NCBI GenBank assembly: GCA_045545095.1
Contig: JAZQAG010000007.1
Location: forward strand, 1-64,000
Reading direction: 5' to 3'
Length of the DNA: 64,000 nt
Source: Phocaeicola_A sp045545095
GTDB taxonomy: Bacteria > Bacteroidota > Bacteroidia > Bacteroidales > Bacteroidaceae
In this document: positions 44,178 through 54,645 of the stretch, in pieces
Position numbering within the stretch: the first letter of the stretch is position 1
Layout of the letters: each line of letters opens with the position of its first letter
Translations under genes and position numbers: made by a program
The notes under the pieces: generated by a model
The model's database searches: none
What the model was told of the DNA's origin: nothing
What the model saw: only the letters and a program-made list of their open reading frames with translations

Positions 44178-44211
44178 AAAGGCTAATGAAAGTTTTCCTT
44201 CATTAGCCTTT
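44178..44211. terminator. Bidirectional terminator overlapping the AraC stop
   Basis: AAAGGCTAATGAA (44178-44190) pairs with TTCATTAGCCTTT (44199-44211), followed by T on both sides. The stop of the minus-strand AraC gene (44203-44205) lies inside the right arm. Confidence 0.8.
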
Positions 44212-45084
44212 TTCAATCATTCTAAATTCTCGAGGAGATACTCCCATAATACGTTTGAATAATCTAGAGAAATAATAAGGGTCTTCTATGCCTACTTTAT
44301 AACATATTTGATTCACCTTCATATCTGTAAATTCCAATAACTCACATGCTCTTTGGATACGTAAATGATTAAGATATGCCATAGGACTTTGTCCTGTCAA
44401 GCTACAAAATAATGTAGAAAAATGAGAAGTTGAATATCCAACAAAAGAGGCAATTTCAAACAAAGAGACTTTACGCTCTATATTTTCATGCATGAAATGC
44501 ACTATTGACTCCAACAATTCTTTATCTGAAACTCCTCCTACGTTACGATAAGTTTCCCAATAACAAAGTGATCCAAGAAAATGATGAAAAAGGGAACTAA
44601 CATAACGTAAAGTCTCTCGTCCATATCCTAATTTCAAAGTCATAAATATTTCCTCAAAAAGGCCTATACGATAATTAATACGCGATTGTGCCCCAGGATT
44701 TAATGTTATAGGAATACAATTCTCACCAACATAATCTTGAGCCATATGGCCTTTGAAATGAACCCAATAAATAGACCATGGATTATCTTTTCCTGTACCA
44801 TATTCATGCGGTTTTCCAACTGGAAGGATTATAAATTGATTGGCAGCTATAGTATATCGCATACCATCTACAACACACCACCCTTCTCCATCCATACAAT
44901 AAATAAGAATATACTGATTTATACCTACAACACGTTTCCGATAATGATGGGATGCATGAGGATAAAATCCCATATCTGTCACATGTAACGAAGCACAAAG
45001 TGAATCATTTTCCATTTGTTCAACTATCATTCGAGGTATGACAACGACTCGTTCCCCACGAAAACCTTCTTTTAATCGTAGCAT
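44203..45084 (-). CDS. AraC-family transcriptional regulator
   Basis: The 293-aa protein has an N-terminal AraC-type cupin (about 30-170: HYRKRVVGINQYILIYCMDG, GMRYTIAANQFIILPVGKPH). The C-terminal double HTH spans about 190-290 (SLFEIASFVGYSTSHFSTLF; VNQICYKVGIEDPYYFSRLF; GVSPREFR). It diverges from an MFS sugar porter gene followed by glycosidase genes, so it probably activates that operon in response to a sugar bound in the cupin. Its own promoter has both boxes intact. The substrate is not deducible. Confidence 0.92.
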   Translation of the reverse strand: MLRLKEGFRGERVVVIPRMIVEQMENDSLCASLHVTDMGFYPHASHHYRKRVVGINQYILIYCMDGEGWCVVDGMRYTIAANQFIILPVGKPHEYGTGKDNPWSIYWVHFKGHMAQDYVGENCIPITLNPGAQSRINYRIGLFEEIFMTLKLGYGRETLRYVSSLFHHFLGSLCYWETYRNVGGVSDKELLESIVHFMHENIERKVSLFEIASFVGYSTSHFSTLFCSLTGQSPMAYLNHLRIQRACELLEFTDMKVNQICYKVGIEDPYYFSRLFKRIMGVSPREFRMIEKG

Positions 45085-45103
45085 AATACTATTATTTTTG
45101 TAG

Positions 45104-45136
45104 CAAAGATAATAATAATTTCAGCATATCAGCAAA
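45104..45136 (-). promoter_or_regulatory. Promoter of the AraC gene
   Basis: On the minus strand TTTG (45133-45136), about 21 bp, TATCTTTG (45104-45111). On the plus strand a -7 box TACTTTTG for the MFS gene lies at 45188-45195, so the divergent promoters share about 50 bp where the regulator could bind. Confidence 0.6.
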
Positions 45137-45227
45137 TAATCCATTTATTTTCAAAAATAGTCTATCTATAAACATATAGATAACGTGTACTTTTGCAACA
45201 GAATAAATAAATCTAATAAATAATCTC

Positions 45228-46655
45228 ATGAACAGACTGAATCAAAAATTTATCTATTTCATTTGCCTCGTATCGGCCATGGGAGGTTTGCTCTTCGGCT
45301 ACGATTGGGTTGTAATTGGTGGTGCAAAGCCGTTTTACGAGTTATTCTTTGGTATTTCCGACTCTCCGGTCATGCAAGGTATTGCCATGTCAACAGCCTT
45401 GGTAGGTTGCCTCATAGGTGCCATGGTGGCGGGCGCAATGGCCGACAAATATGGTCGTAAGCCATTGCTTATCGGAGCTGCTGTACTTTTCACGGTGTCA
45501 GCTGTAGCTACAGGTGTATTCAATGACTTCACCTTATTTAATATAGCACGCTTCATTGGAGGTGTGGGTATTGGTATTGCTTCGGCCTTATCCCCGATGT
45601 ACATTGCAGAAGTTGCACCCACGGCAGTACGTGGACGGTTGGTGTCGCTCAATCAGATGACCATCGTACTGGGTATCTTGGGTGCACAGATTGCCAACTG
45701 GCAGATAGCCGACCCACTTCCCGAAGCCATTTCGGCTATGCAAGTATCAGGCGTAGCGGTGCAAGAAGCTATGGCTGATGCTTTTATCCTTGAATCTTGG
45801 AATGGCCAGATGGGTTGGCGCTGGATGTTTTGGGCAGAAGCCTTGCCGGCCGCACTCTTCCTCGTGCTTGCCTTCTTTATCCCCGAAAGTCCACGCTACA
45901 TGGCCATGAAGGGAAAGGATAAGAAAGCATTGGAAACTCTCTCTATGATTGGTGGCGAAGAGTATGCCCAAGGAGAATTGGCCGTTATCAATGCCTCATG
46001 CGCGGCTGAAGCCGAGCAGGCTGGTTTGAAAACTCTCTTTACCCGCAAATATGCCGCCGTACTTATATTGGGTATTGTTGTAGCCGTCTTCCAACAATGG
46101 TGCGGCACAAACGTCATTTTCAACTATGCGCAAGAGATTTTCTCAGCCGCTGGATACAGTGTGGGCGATGTATTGTTCAACATTGTCATTACCGGTGTAG
46201 CCAACGTTATTTTTACCATTGTTGCTCTATTTACAATCGATCGTTGGGGGCGTCGCTCACTGATGCTTTTCGGAGCCTCATCTCTAGCCATCATCTATCT
46301 CATCCTTGGCACGTGCTACTATCTGCAAATCACCGGTTTCTTTATGGTCATCCTCGTGGTAGCCGCCATTTCGGCTTATGCAATGACTCTTGGCCCTGTC
46401 ACTTGGGTATTACTGGCTGAAATATTCCCCAATAAAGTACGTGGTGTGGCCATGGCTACCTGTACCTTTGCCCTTTGGACAGGATGCACCACCCTCACCT
46501 ACTCTTTCCCATCTATGAATGCTGCTCTTGGTAGTAGTGGCACTTTCTGGATTTATGCCATCATTTGTGCCGTCGGTTTCATTTATTTCCTGCGTCGTTG
46601 CCCCGAGACGAAAGGTTTCTCATTGGAAGAATTGGAAAAGAAATTGGTCAAGTAA
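45228..46655 (+). CDS. MFS sugar porter
   Basis: This 475-aa, 12-span transporter belongs to the sugar-porter family (XylE/AraE/GalP-like). It has the signatures GGLLFGYDWVVIGGAK, the loop 2-3 motif MADKYGRKPLLIG, the PESPR-type FFIPESPRYM, the loop 8-9 DRWGRRSLMLFG, and PETKG near the C-terminus. It imports a monosaccharide, probably with protons. It heads a run with a DUF5107-TPR protein and glycoside hydrolases, all plus-strand with short gaps. The sugar is unknown; arabinose, xylose or galactose would suit the neighbours. Confidence 0.92.
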   Translation: MNRLNQKFIYFICLVSAMGGLLFGYDWVVIGGAKPFYELFFGISDSPVMQGIAMSTALVGCLIGAMVAGAMADKYGRKPLLIGAAVLFTVSAVATGVFNDFTLFNIARFIGGVGIGIASALSPMYIAEVAPTAVRGRLVSLNQMTIVLGILGAQIANWQIADPLPEAISAMQVSGVAVQEAMADAFILESWNGQMGWRWMFWAEALPAALFLVLAFFIPESPRYMAMKGKDKKALETLSMIGGEEYAQGELAVINASCAAEAEQAGLKTLFTRKYAAVLILGIVVAVFQQWCGTNVIFNYAQEIFSAAGYSVGDVLFNIVITGVANVIFTIVALFTIDRWGRRSLMLFGASSLAIIYLILGTCYYLQITGFFMVILVVAAISAYAMTLGPVTWVLLAEIFPNKVRGVAMATCTFALWTGCTTLTYSFPSMNAALGSSGTFWIYAIICAVGFIYFLRRCPETKGFSLEELEKKLVK

Positions 46656-46697
46656 TTAACTATAAAAATCTATCTAAAACAAGAATAATATCAAACA

Positions 46698-49600
46698 ATG
46701 GTAAAAGCATGGAAAGAGCAGGTGACCATCCCCACTTATGAAGTGGGTGCACCTGAGAAGAATCCTATATTTTTAGAAAACCGTGTTTATCAGGGTTCAA
46801 GCGGTGTAGTTTATCCCTATCCTGTAATTGAATCTATCAGTGATGAGCGGATAGATAAAGAGTATAATGCCATCTATTTGGAGAATGAATACATCAAGGT
46901 AATGATTCTTCCCGAATTGGGTGGTCGTGTACAGATGGCTTACGATAAAATCAAGCAACGCCACTTTGTCTATTACAACCATGTGGTGAAACCTGCCCTC
47001 GTCGGTTTGGCAGGCCCTTGGATTAGTGGTGGCATAGAGTTCAACTGGCCTCAGCACCATCGCCCTTCAACCTATATGTCCGTGGATGCTACGATTGAGG
47101 AGAATACTGATGGTTCAGTCACTGTATGGGTGAACGAGATGGAGCGCATGTTTCATCAGAAAGGTTTAGCGGGCTTCACCTTGCGCCCCGGATGTGCTTA
47201 CCTGGAGATTCAAGGCCGCTTGAGCAACCGTACTTCCCTACCACAAACATTCCTTTGGTGGGCCAATCCTGCCGTGGAGGTGAACGACCATTATCAGAGT
47301 GTCTTCCCACCCGATGTAAATGCGGTGTTCGACCATGGTAAACGGGCCGTCAGCTCTTTTCCTATCGCTACGGGCACTTACTACAAGATGGATTATTCGG
47401 CAGGTGTGGACATTTCCAATTACAAAAACATTAAGGTGCCTACCTCGTACATGGCCGTAAACTCGAAGTACGACTTCGAAGGTGGTTATGAAAACGATAC
47501 CAAGGGAGGTATGTTACATGTGGCCAGCCATCACTTTAGCCCTGGCAAGAAGCAATGGACATGGGGTAATGGAGACTTCGGACGTGCTTGGGACCGTTGT
47601 CTGACCGATGATGATTACGAAGGTGCACCGGGCATTTTCCGTCCCTACATCGAACTGATGGCAGGTGTCTATACCGAAAACCAACCCGACTTCACTTGGC
47701 TCATGCCTTATGAAGAGAAGCAATTCGTGCAATACTTCATGCCCTATCGCGAATTAGGCATTGTGAAGCAGGCAACAAAGGATTTGATGATGAACATCGA
47801 GCACGAAAAGGATGGCAAGGTGAGAGTAAAAATAGCCGCTACCTCGCCACAAAAGGTACGCATCACATTGTCTCTTCCACCCGTTGAAGTATATTATGAT
47901 GAAAAACTCTCCCTTAATCCTGAAACCATATTCGACGAACTCATAGACGTAGATGATTGCGACATGAGCGCCATCCATTTGGTTATCAGAGATGCAGAAA
48001 CGAGCAAGATAAAACTTATCTGGCAAGCCGAATCCGATGACATCCGTCCCATCCCTGATGCGGCAGAAGCAGCTTTGCGTCCTGAAGAAATAAAAACCAT
48101 TGACCAACTCTATCTTACCGGGCTTCATCTTGAACAATACCGCCATGCTACCTGGTCGGCACTCGATTATTACGAAGAGGCACTCCGTCGCGACCCAATG
48201 GATTACCGTTGCAACAATCAAATCGGTTTGTGGTATTTGCGTCGTGGACGTTTTGAGAAAGCCGAACGTTATTTGCGTACTGCCGTCAAGGTATTACAGA
48301 AGCGTAATCCCAACCCTTATGATGGCGAACCCATCTATAATCTGGCCCTTTGTCTGAAATATCAATTCAGAGACACGGAAGCCTATGAACTCTTTTGGAA
48401 AGCCACATGGAATAAAGGATGGGCAGATGCCGCTTATTTCGAAGCCGCTTGCCTCAGTACAGGTTTTGGCGATTATGAAAGTGCACTCGATGAGGTAAAC
48501 CGTTGCCTTATCAACAATAGCCACAACCACAAGGCACGCGCATTAAAGGCTACCATCTTACGTAAATCTGACAAGCAGGAGGAAGCCCTTGCATGGATAA
48601 AGGAATCTTATGAGATAGATCCCTTCAACTACGGTTGCATGTTCGAAGAGCATCTCATCACTGGTAAGGATGAGCCTCTGCAACGCCTCATCACGTTGAT
48701 GCACGGCAATGTCCATAACTACCACGAATTGGCCCTCGACTATGCACAAGCCAATTTATACGAAGAGGCCGAGCGAGTGCTCACAATCCCTGCCGTAGCG
48801 GAAGAATTGGCCCAAACCTCTCCCCTTACCTATTATTATATAGGACATTTCCAAATGGGACAAGGCAAAGATGGGAAATCCAGTTTTGAGAAAGCCGAAC
48901 AAGTTGATTCACGCTATTGCTTCCCCAACCGGTTGGAAGATGTGGTGGTATTGACCAATGCCAGCAACACGTTGGAAAATTCGGCTCGTGCCCCTTACTA
49001 CCTCGGGTGTCTCTATTACGACAAACGACAATATGAATTGGCCAAAAGGAATTGGGAGCTTTCTGCCGAACGCGACCTCAATTTCCCTACCGTATGGCGC
49101 AATTTGGCTCTGTATTATTACAATAAAGAGAAGAATCGCGACAAGGCACTAGAATATATGGAGCGGGCTTTCCAACTCGACACATCGGATAGCCGTATTT
49201 TGATGGAGCTTGACCAACTTTATAAGGTGACAGGCAAACCTCATGCCGATCGTTTGGCTTTCCTTGAGCAATATCCCACTCTTATAGCCGAACGTGATGA
49301 CCTGTTGCTCGAACAGATAACTCTGCTCAACCAACTCGGACGTTACGATGAAGCCATGTCCTTACTCGATGGACACATCTTCCACCCCTGGGAAGGAGGC
49401 GAAGGTAAAGTGCCCGCCCAATATCAATATGCACGAGTGGAGAAGGCGAAAGAGATGTTGAATACACCTGATTCGGCATCAGAAAAGGCTATCGCTTTGC
49501 TTGAAGAATGTCTCATCTATCCCCATCATTTGGGCGAAGGCAAGTTGCATGGGGCGCAGGAGAATGATTTCTACTATTTCCTTGGATGTGCTTACGAAAA

Positions 49601-50030
49601 GTTGGGAGATACGGATCGTGCACGTGAATGTTGGGAGAAAGCCACCTATGGCCAAACCGAGCCAGCCGCCGCCATGTATTACAACGATGCTAAACCCGAA
49701 AAGATTTTCTATCAGGGATTGGCCTTGCAAAAACTTGGTCGCACCGATGAAGCCAACGGACGCTTCTACAAGTTGGTGAACTATGGCAAGCAACACATCT
49801 TTGAGCCACAGGTGATGGATTACTTTGCCGTTTCCCTCCCCGACTTGCAGATATGGGATGGTGACCTCAACGAGAAGAACCGTATCCATTGCCTCTTCAT
49901 GCTTGCTCTCGGATACACCGGTTTGGGAGAAACAGAAAAGGGGAAGCGCTATCTCCATGAGGTTGAGCAACTGGACATCAACCACCAAGGTATCATGGCA
50001 TTGAAGAACTTATTAAATGACAAAAAATGA
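46698..50030 (+). CDS. DUF5107-TPR protein
   Basis: The 1110-aa protein has an N-terminal DUF5107 domain (about 1-430), which has an aldose-mutarotase-like beta-sandwich appearance (ILPELGGRVQMAYDKIKQRH, GGIEFNWPQHHRPSTY, CAYLEIQGRLSNRTSLPQTF). Tetratricopeptide repeats run over about 470-1100 (YRCNNQIGLWYLRRGRFEKA and many others). There is no clear signal peptide, so it appears cytoplasmic. It lies 42 bp after the sugar porter and overlaps the GH2-like gene by 4 bp (ATGA). The family recurs in carbohydrate loci; the catalytic activity, if any, is not established. Confidence 0.85.
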   Translation: MVKAWKEQVTIPTYEVGAPEKNPIFLENRVYQGSSGVVYPYPVIESISDERIDKEYNAIYLENEYIKVMILPELGGRVQMAYDKIKQRHFVYYNHVVKPALVGLAGPWISGGIEFNWPQHHRPSTYMSVDATIEENTDGSVTVWVNEMERMFHQKGLAGFTLRPGCAYLEIQGRLSNRTSLPQTFLWWANPAVEVNDHYQSVFPPDVNAVFDHGKRAVSSFPIATGTYYKMDYSAGVDISNYKNIKVPTSYMAVNSKYDFEGGYENDTKGGMLHVASHHFSPGKKQWTWGNGDFGRAWDRCLTDDDYEGAPGIFRPYIELMAGVYTENQPDFTWLMPYEEKQFVQYFMPYRELGIVKQATKDLMMNIEHEKDGKVRVKIAATSPQKVRITLSLPPVEVYYDEKLSLNPETIFDELIDVDDCDMSAIHLVIRDAETSKIKLIWQAESDDIRPIPDAAEAALRPEEIKTIDQLYLTGLHLEQYRHATWSALDYYEEALRRDPMDYRCNNQIGLWYLRRGRFEKAERYLRTAVKVLQKRNPNPYDGEPIYNLALCLKYQFRDTEAYELFWKATWNKGWADAAYFEAACLSTGFGDYESALDEVNRCLINNSHNHKARALKATILRKSDKQEEALAWIKESYEIDPFNYGCMFEEHLITGKDEPLQRLITLMHGNVHNYHELALDYAQANLYEEAERVLTIPAVAEELAQTSPLTYYYIGHFQMGQGKDGKSSFEKAEQVDSRYCFPNRLEDVVVLTNASNTLENSARAPYYLGCLYYDKRQYELAKRNWELSAERDLNFPTVWRNLALYYYNKEKNRDKALEYMERAFQLDTSDSRILMELDQLYKVTGKPHADRLAFLEQYPTLIAERDDLLLEQITLLNQLGRYDEAMSLLDGHIFHPWEGGEGKVPAQYQYARVEKAKEMLNTPDSASEKAIALLEECLIYPHHLGEGKLHGAQENDFYYFLGCAYEKLGDTDRARECWEKATYGQTEPAAAMYYNDAKPEKIFYQGLALQKLGRTDEANGRFYKLVNYGKQHIFEPQVMDYFAVSLPDLQIWDGDLNEKNRIHCLFMLALGYTGLGETEKGKRYLHEVEQLDINHQGIMALKNLLNDKK

Positions 50031-52993
50031 CAAACATGACGCACCGAATATCGACCCTTATTTGTCTGCTTTGCTTCTTTTTGAGCGGACAAGCCCAACA
50101 AAGCATCGACCTCTCCGGCCTATGGAGTTTCCAGATTGACCGTAATAGTGTGGGCGAAAAGGAACAATGGTTCAATGGGAAAAAGTGTTTCGACGACACC
50201 ATCTTGTTGCCCGGTTCTATGCCCGAGCGATTGAAAGGTGATGACCCCACCCTGAAAACGCAATGGACAGGGACACTCTACGACAGTTCTTTCTATTTCA
50301 ATCCCACGATGGAGGTATATAGAAGGACGGGCAACATCAAGTTTCCATTTTTCCTCACGCCCGACAAGCATTATGTAGGTCGTGCATGGTACCAGCGCAC
50401 CATCAATTTGCCACGCAATTGGAAGGGACAACGTATTGTCCTGTTCCTTGAAAGGCCTCACATCCAGACTACCCTTTGGGTGAATGGCAAACAGGTGGGT
50501 AGTCAGAATTCCCTCTCCGTGCCTCACGTTTATGATGTGACGGAGTTCATGAAGCGAGGCTCTAACACCTTGACTATCTGCGTGGACAATCATCCCGAGA
50601 CGGTGAAAGTGGGCGACGATTCGCATAGCTTGAGCGACCAGACACAAGGTAATTGGAATGGCATTGTGGGCAAGATGGCTCTCACCGCCATGCCCAAGAC
50701 ATACATTGACGACCTTCAAGTATTTCCTAATGTAGCGGAGAAGAATGCGCTTGTAAAAATGAAGATACAAACCGACAAGAAGGGCACTGTAAACATAGCA
50801 CTAAACGCTACCAGTTTCAACACCCAACAGGCCGAACATTTTTTCTCTACCTCAAAAAAAGTTTTTCTCAACGAGGGAGAAAATTTGGTTGAAATTCTTC
50901 TTCCAATGGGCGACAATCCTTACCTGTGGGATGAGTTCTCTCCCACCCTCTATCGTCTGAATGCCGAACTGACCAATCATAAATCATCAATCATAATTCA
51001 TAAATCAACTGCTACTTTCGGTATGCGTGATTTCCGCATCGAAGGCAAATGGTTCTTTGTTAACGGACGTCAGACAATGTTGCGTGGCACGGTAGAGTGT
51101 TGTGTATTCCCTCTGACCGGTTATGCCCCTATGGAGGTGGAGGAATGGGTGCGTGTTTTCCGCATCTGTCGCCAATATGGTTTGAACCACATGCGTTTCC
51201 ACTCCTATTGTCCGCCACGTGCCGCATTCGAGGCGGCCGACCTCGTAGGTTTCTACCTGCAACCCGAAGGACCCAGTTGGCCAAATCACGGAGTGAAACT
51301 CGGTGTTGGTCAACCCATTGACAAGTATCTGATGGACGAAACCATAGCCCTTAATCGCGAGTATGGAAACCATGCCTCATTCTGTATGTTGGCTTCTGGT
51401 AATGAACCGGCCGGGCGTTGGGTTGAATGGGTAACCGACTTTGTACACTATTGGCAAAAGGCCGACCCGCGCCACGTATATACCGGAGCATCGGTTGGTG
51501 GCGGATGGGCTTGGCAACCGGCAAATGAATTTCATGTGAAAGCCGGTGCCCGCGGATTGGAGTGGAGTAAAAAACGTCCCGAATCATGGAGTACATTCAG
51601 TCACAAGATTGACACTGTGCGCCAACCTTTCGTTTCACACGAAACCGGTCAATGGAATTGCTATCCCAACTTCAACGAGATAGGCAAATACAAAGGGGTA
51701 AACAAGGCCAAGAACTTCGAGATTTTCCGCGATTTGTTGGATGCAAATGACATGGGACACCAAGGGCAAGAGTTTCTTATGGCCAGTGGCAAGTTGCAAG
51801 CCCTTTGCTACAAACACGAATTGGAGCGCACCCTGCGCACACCCAATTATGCTGGCTATCAGTTGCTTGCACTCAATGACTATAGCGGACAAGGCAGTGC
51901 TGTAGTGGGCATACTTGATGCTCTTTGGGGAGAGAAGGGGTACATCACTGCTCCCGAATGGCGACAATTTTGTGCGCCCACCACTCCTTTGGCAAAAATG
52001 GATCGTTTTGTCTATACCGATGGTGACACCTTGCAAGCCACTATTGAATTGAGCCATTTTGGAGAGACACCGCTCACCAATGCCATCTTTATATATAATA
52101 TAAGGAATAAGGATGGGCAAGTGCTCCACACCCAGCGACAAACGATGAAAGAGGTGCCTATTGGCGGACAGATACCATTGGGAGTTGTCAGCTACGAGCT
52201 ACAGGCCACAAACGGTGTTGCGCAACAACTCACGTTGGAAGTGCGCCTCACAGATTGCGACCAATATCGCTTGCGCCGTACCCAAGGAGAAGGCACTTTG
52301 GAACGCAATTACCCCATCCACGAAGTCGTGAACAGTTGGGATTTGTGGGTTTATCCCCAACGCGAACTGGTTGGTTATGAAGATGCTGACTTGATGGTGA
52401 CCGACACGCTTAACCAAGCGGCCATCGAACTCCTCAATCGTGGAGGAAAGGTGCTCCTCACCGCGGCCGGTCGGGTAAAATATGGTGCAGGCATTGTGCA
52501 ACACTTTGTCCCCACTTTTTGGAATACCTCATGGTTCAAGATGCGTCCGCCACATACCGTCGGTTCGTGGATTGATAGCGCTCATCCACTCTTCCGCCAT
52601 TTCCCGACGGACAATTACACTAATTTGCAATGGTGGGAGCTGGCCAATCGGGCACAGTGCATGATGACCAGCCACATACCTGGCCAGTTCAATAGCATCG
52701 TGCAACCCATTGACACATGGTTCCTCAGCCGTCGTCTCAGCACTTTGTTTGAGGCTCGTGTAGGCAAGGGATGCCTCATTATGACCAGCCTTGATGTACG
52801 CAACCGGCTGGACAATCGTCCCGTGGCACGCGAACTGATGCACGCTTTACTCTCTTACATGCAATCCGACGATTTCCGCCCCACACAGACGGTAACGATA
52901 GAGCAGATTGAGACCATCTACACCCATTCCACTCCGGCGGTAGATAGTTTCACTAAAGATTCACCCGATGAGTTAAAACCGAAAATTAAATAA
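50027..52993 (+). CDS. GH2-like glycoside hydrolase
   Basis: The 988-aa protein starts with a signal peptide (LICLLCFFLSGQAQQ). A GH2 jelly-roll domain (about 60-210: YVGRAWYQRTINLPRNWKGQ, TLWVNGKQVGSQNSLSVPHV), an immunoglobulin-like domain and a TIM barrel (about 335-640) follow. The catalytic-acid Glu is likely that of LASGNEPAGRW (about 459), and the nucleophile that of VSHETGQWNC (about 538). The C-terminal third (about 650-988) contains further beta domains. GH2 includes beta-galactosidases, mannosidases and glucuronidases; I cannot assign which. It is translationally coupled to the DUF5107 gene. Confidence 0.85.
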   Translation: MTNMTHRISTLICLLCFFLSGQAQQSIDLSGLWSFQIDRNSVGEKEQWFNGKKCFDDTILLPGSMPERLKGDDPTLKTQWTGTLYDSSFYFNPTMEVYRRTGNIKFPFFLTPDKHYVGRAWYQRTINLPRNWKGQRIVLFLERPHIQTTLWVNGKQVGSQNSLSVPHVYDVTEFMKRGSNTLTICVDNHPETVKVGDDSHSLSDQTQGNWNGIVGKMALTAMPKTYIDDLQVFPNVAEKNALVKMKIQTDKKGTVNIALNATSFNTQQAEHFFSTSKKVFLNEGENLVEILLPMGDNPYLWDEFSPTLYRLNAELTNHKSSIIIHKSTATFGMRDFRIEGKWFFVNGRQTMLRGTVECCVFPLTGYAPMEVEEWVRVFRICRQYGLNHMRFHSYCPPRAAFEAADLVGFYLQPEGPSWPNHGVKLGVGQPIDKYLMDETIALNREYGNHASFCMLASGNEPAGRWVEWVTDFVHYWQKADPRHVYTGASVGGGWAWQPANEFHVKAGARGLEWSKKRPESWSTFSHKIDTVRQPFVSHETGQWNCYPNFNEIGKYKGVNKAKNFEIFRDLLDANDMGHQGQEFLMASGKLQALCYKHELERTLRTPNYAGYQLLALNDYSGQGSAVVGILDALWGEKGYITAPEWRQFCAPTTPLAKMDRFVYTDGDTLQATIELSHFGETPLTNAIFIYNIRNKDGQVLHTQRQTMKEVPIGGQIPLGVVSYELQATNGVAQQLTLEVRLTDCDQYRLRRTQGEGTLERNYPIHEVVNSWDLWVYPQRELVGYEDADLMVTDTLNQAAIELLNRGGKVLLTAAGRVKYGAGIVQHFVPTFWNTSWFKMRPPHTVGSWIDSAHPLFRHFPTDNYTNLQWWELANRAQCMMTSHIPGQFNSIVQPIDTWFLSRRLSTLFEARVGKGCLIMTSLDVRNRLDNRPVARELMHALLSYMQSDDFRPTQTVTIEQIETIYTHSTPAVDSFTKDSPDELKPKIK

Positions 52994-53047
52994 AAACCCA
53001 GATATTTACTATATCTTTGCAACAACTATCAAACATTGATTATAAAT

Positions 53048-54637
53048 ATGAAAAAACTCTCATCTATTCTGACATTAACAATTGCCATTTGCCTTACTTC
53101 ATGCGTAGGAAATGCAAAAGGCGAGTATTTGCCCATCAGGAACAACCAGTTCTGGAATACCGCTGACGGACAACCCATCTATAGCCAGGGAGGTGGTATC
53201 TTCAAGTTTCCCGACCCACAGACGGGCGAGGAGAAGTACTACTGGTACGGTGTGCATTACCGCGAAGCTGAATTGTATCGCGAGGATCCGAGTGTGACCC
53301 ACCAACGCAACCACTTCATGGGTGTGACGTGCTATAGCAGTACCGACTTTGTGAACTGGACTTCAGAAGGACACGTGCTCACGCCCGAAGAAGTGAACAA
53401 GAACGGATGGCCCACTTGGGTAGGACGCATGGGTGTGGCTTACTTGCCGGAGATAAAGAAGTATGCCCTGTTGGTGCAACACGGACAGAATGTGCTCATC
53501 TGCATGAGCGATTCGCCTACGGGGCAATTCACCCAACACCGCCACATCGACATGACCGACCGCATCGGTACACCCAACACGGGTGACCAGACGGTATTCA
53601 CCGATGAGGATACGGGCAAGTCATACCTTATCTATTCTTACGGACGAGGACGCAACAAGATATACGTCTCCGAAATCGGTGTGAAGGACGGCATGGTGGA
53701 TTTGCTCGATTGCGTACAGATATTCAAGGGCGAAAGCCGCGAAGGCAATTGCCTTTTCAAATACAAAGGACGCTACTACATGTGTGCCAGCAACATCTAT
53801 GGGTGGGACTGTTCGTTTGCCTACTACCTGGTGGCCGACAACATCTATGGTCCCTACACACCGACGAACGACATGCAGGTGATGCCCGGATGTGAGCAGG
53901 ACTTTGCCCACGTCACCCAGACGGGATTCTTCTACACCATCAAGGGCACCAAGCAAGACCTCGTGCTCTATTGTGGCGACCGTTGGGCAGAGTTTGCCGG
54001 CAACGGCCTCGGCTACAACCAATGGTTGCCCCTCACCTTTGAAGGCGAAGAGAACACCCCGCACTTCAACTCTGTAAGCCATTGGGAATTGAATGCCACT
54101 ACGGGCGAATGGCGCGTAGGAGCGGACAACAACTACATCCTCAATCCCAGCTTTGAAGCCGACCGAAATGCTATCCCCAGCAACCGCAAGCCGGTGCAAT
54201 TGCAACTGATGGCATGGACAAGCGAAGTCATCACGGGTAACAAGATTGCCAACTTCGACCCCCATTCTCCCCAACTGAACTACTTCAATACCCAAGAAGA
54301 CCGTAAGGTGGTGGTGGGCGAAAAGGCTCTCTGTATTACAGATACCATACCCTTTATAAGACATGTCCGTCAGATGGTGAAGTCGCGCCCGAACATCCCA
54401 TTGGAGAAAGGCACTTATACCCTTTCGGCCATGGTGCGCACTACCGGTTCCACCATATCGGCAAATGTATATGTCGGTGACGCATCCTATGGCATCAATC
54501 CAACCAATGACAAGTGGGTACGCTTCGAAATTCCCTCATTCACCGTCCAGAGTGATAGCATCGAAGTTGGTTTCATTGTCAAAGGCGAAGCTGGTGACCG
54601 CCTGCTGGTGGATGATGTGGAGATGAAGAGAAAGTGA
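53048..54637 (+). CDS. GH43-like glycoside hydrolase lipoprotein
   Basis: The 529-aa protein has a lipoprotein signal peptide with lipobox LTSC. It then has a five-bladed beta-propeller (about 25-350) of GH43 type: the Asp in NTGDQTVFTDEDTG (about 179) and the general-acid Glu in SREGNCLFKYKGRYYM (about 230) match expected active-site positions. A C-terminal beta-sandwich (about 360-529) resembles a carbohydrate-binding module. I take the ATG at 53048, not the upstream in-frame TTG. A -7 box TATCTTTG at 53012-53019 suggests a secondary promoter. Arabinan, xylan or beta-1,3-galactan are all possible targets. Confidence 0.8.
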   Translation: MKKLSSILTLTIAICLTSCVGNAKGEYLPIRNNQFWNTADGQPIYSQGGGIFKFPDPQTGEEKYYWYGVHYREAELYREDPSVTHQRNHFMGVTCYSSTDFVNWTSEGHVLTPEEVNKNGWPTWVGRMGVAYLPEIKKYALLVQHGQNVLICMSDSPTGQFTQHRHIDMTDRIGTPNTGDQTVFTDEDTGKSYLIYSYGRGRNKIYVSEIGVKDGMVDLLDCVQIFKGESREGNCLFKYKGRYYMCASNIYGWDCSFAYYLVADNIYGPYTPTNDMQVMPGCEQDFAHVTQTGFFYTIKGTKQDLVLYCGDRWAEFAGNGLGYNQWLPLTFEGEENTPHFNSVSHWELNATTGEWRVGADNNYILNPSFEADRNAIPSNRKPVQLQLMAWTSEVITGNKIANFDPHSPQLNYFNTQEDRKVVVGEKALCITDTIPFIRHVRQMVKSRPNIPLEKGTYTLSAMVRTTGSTISANVYVGDASYGINPTNDKWVRFEIPSFTVQSDSIEVGFIVKGEAGDRLLVDDVEMKRK

Positions 54638-54645
54638 TTTTTGAG

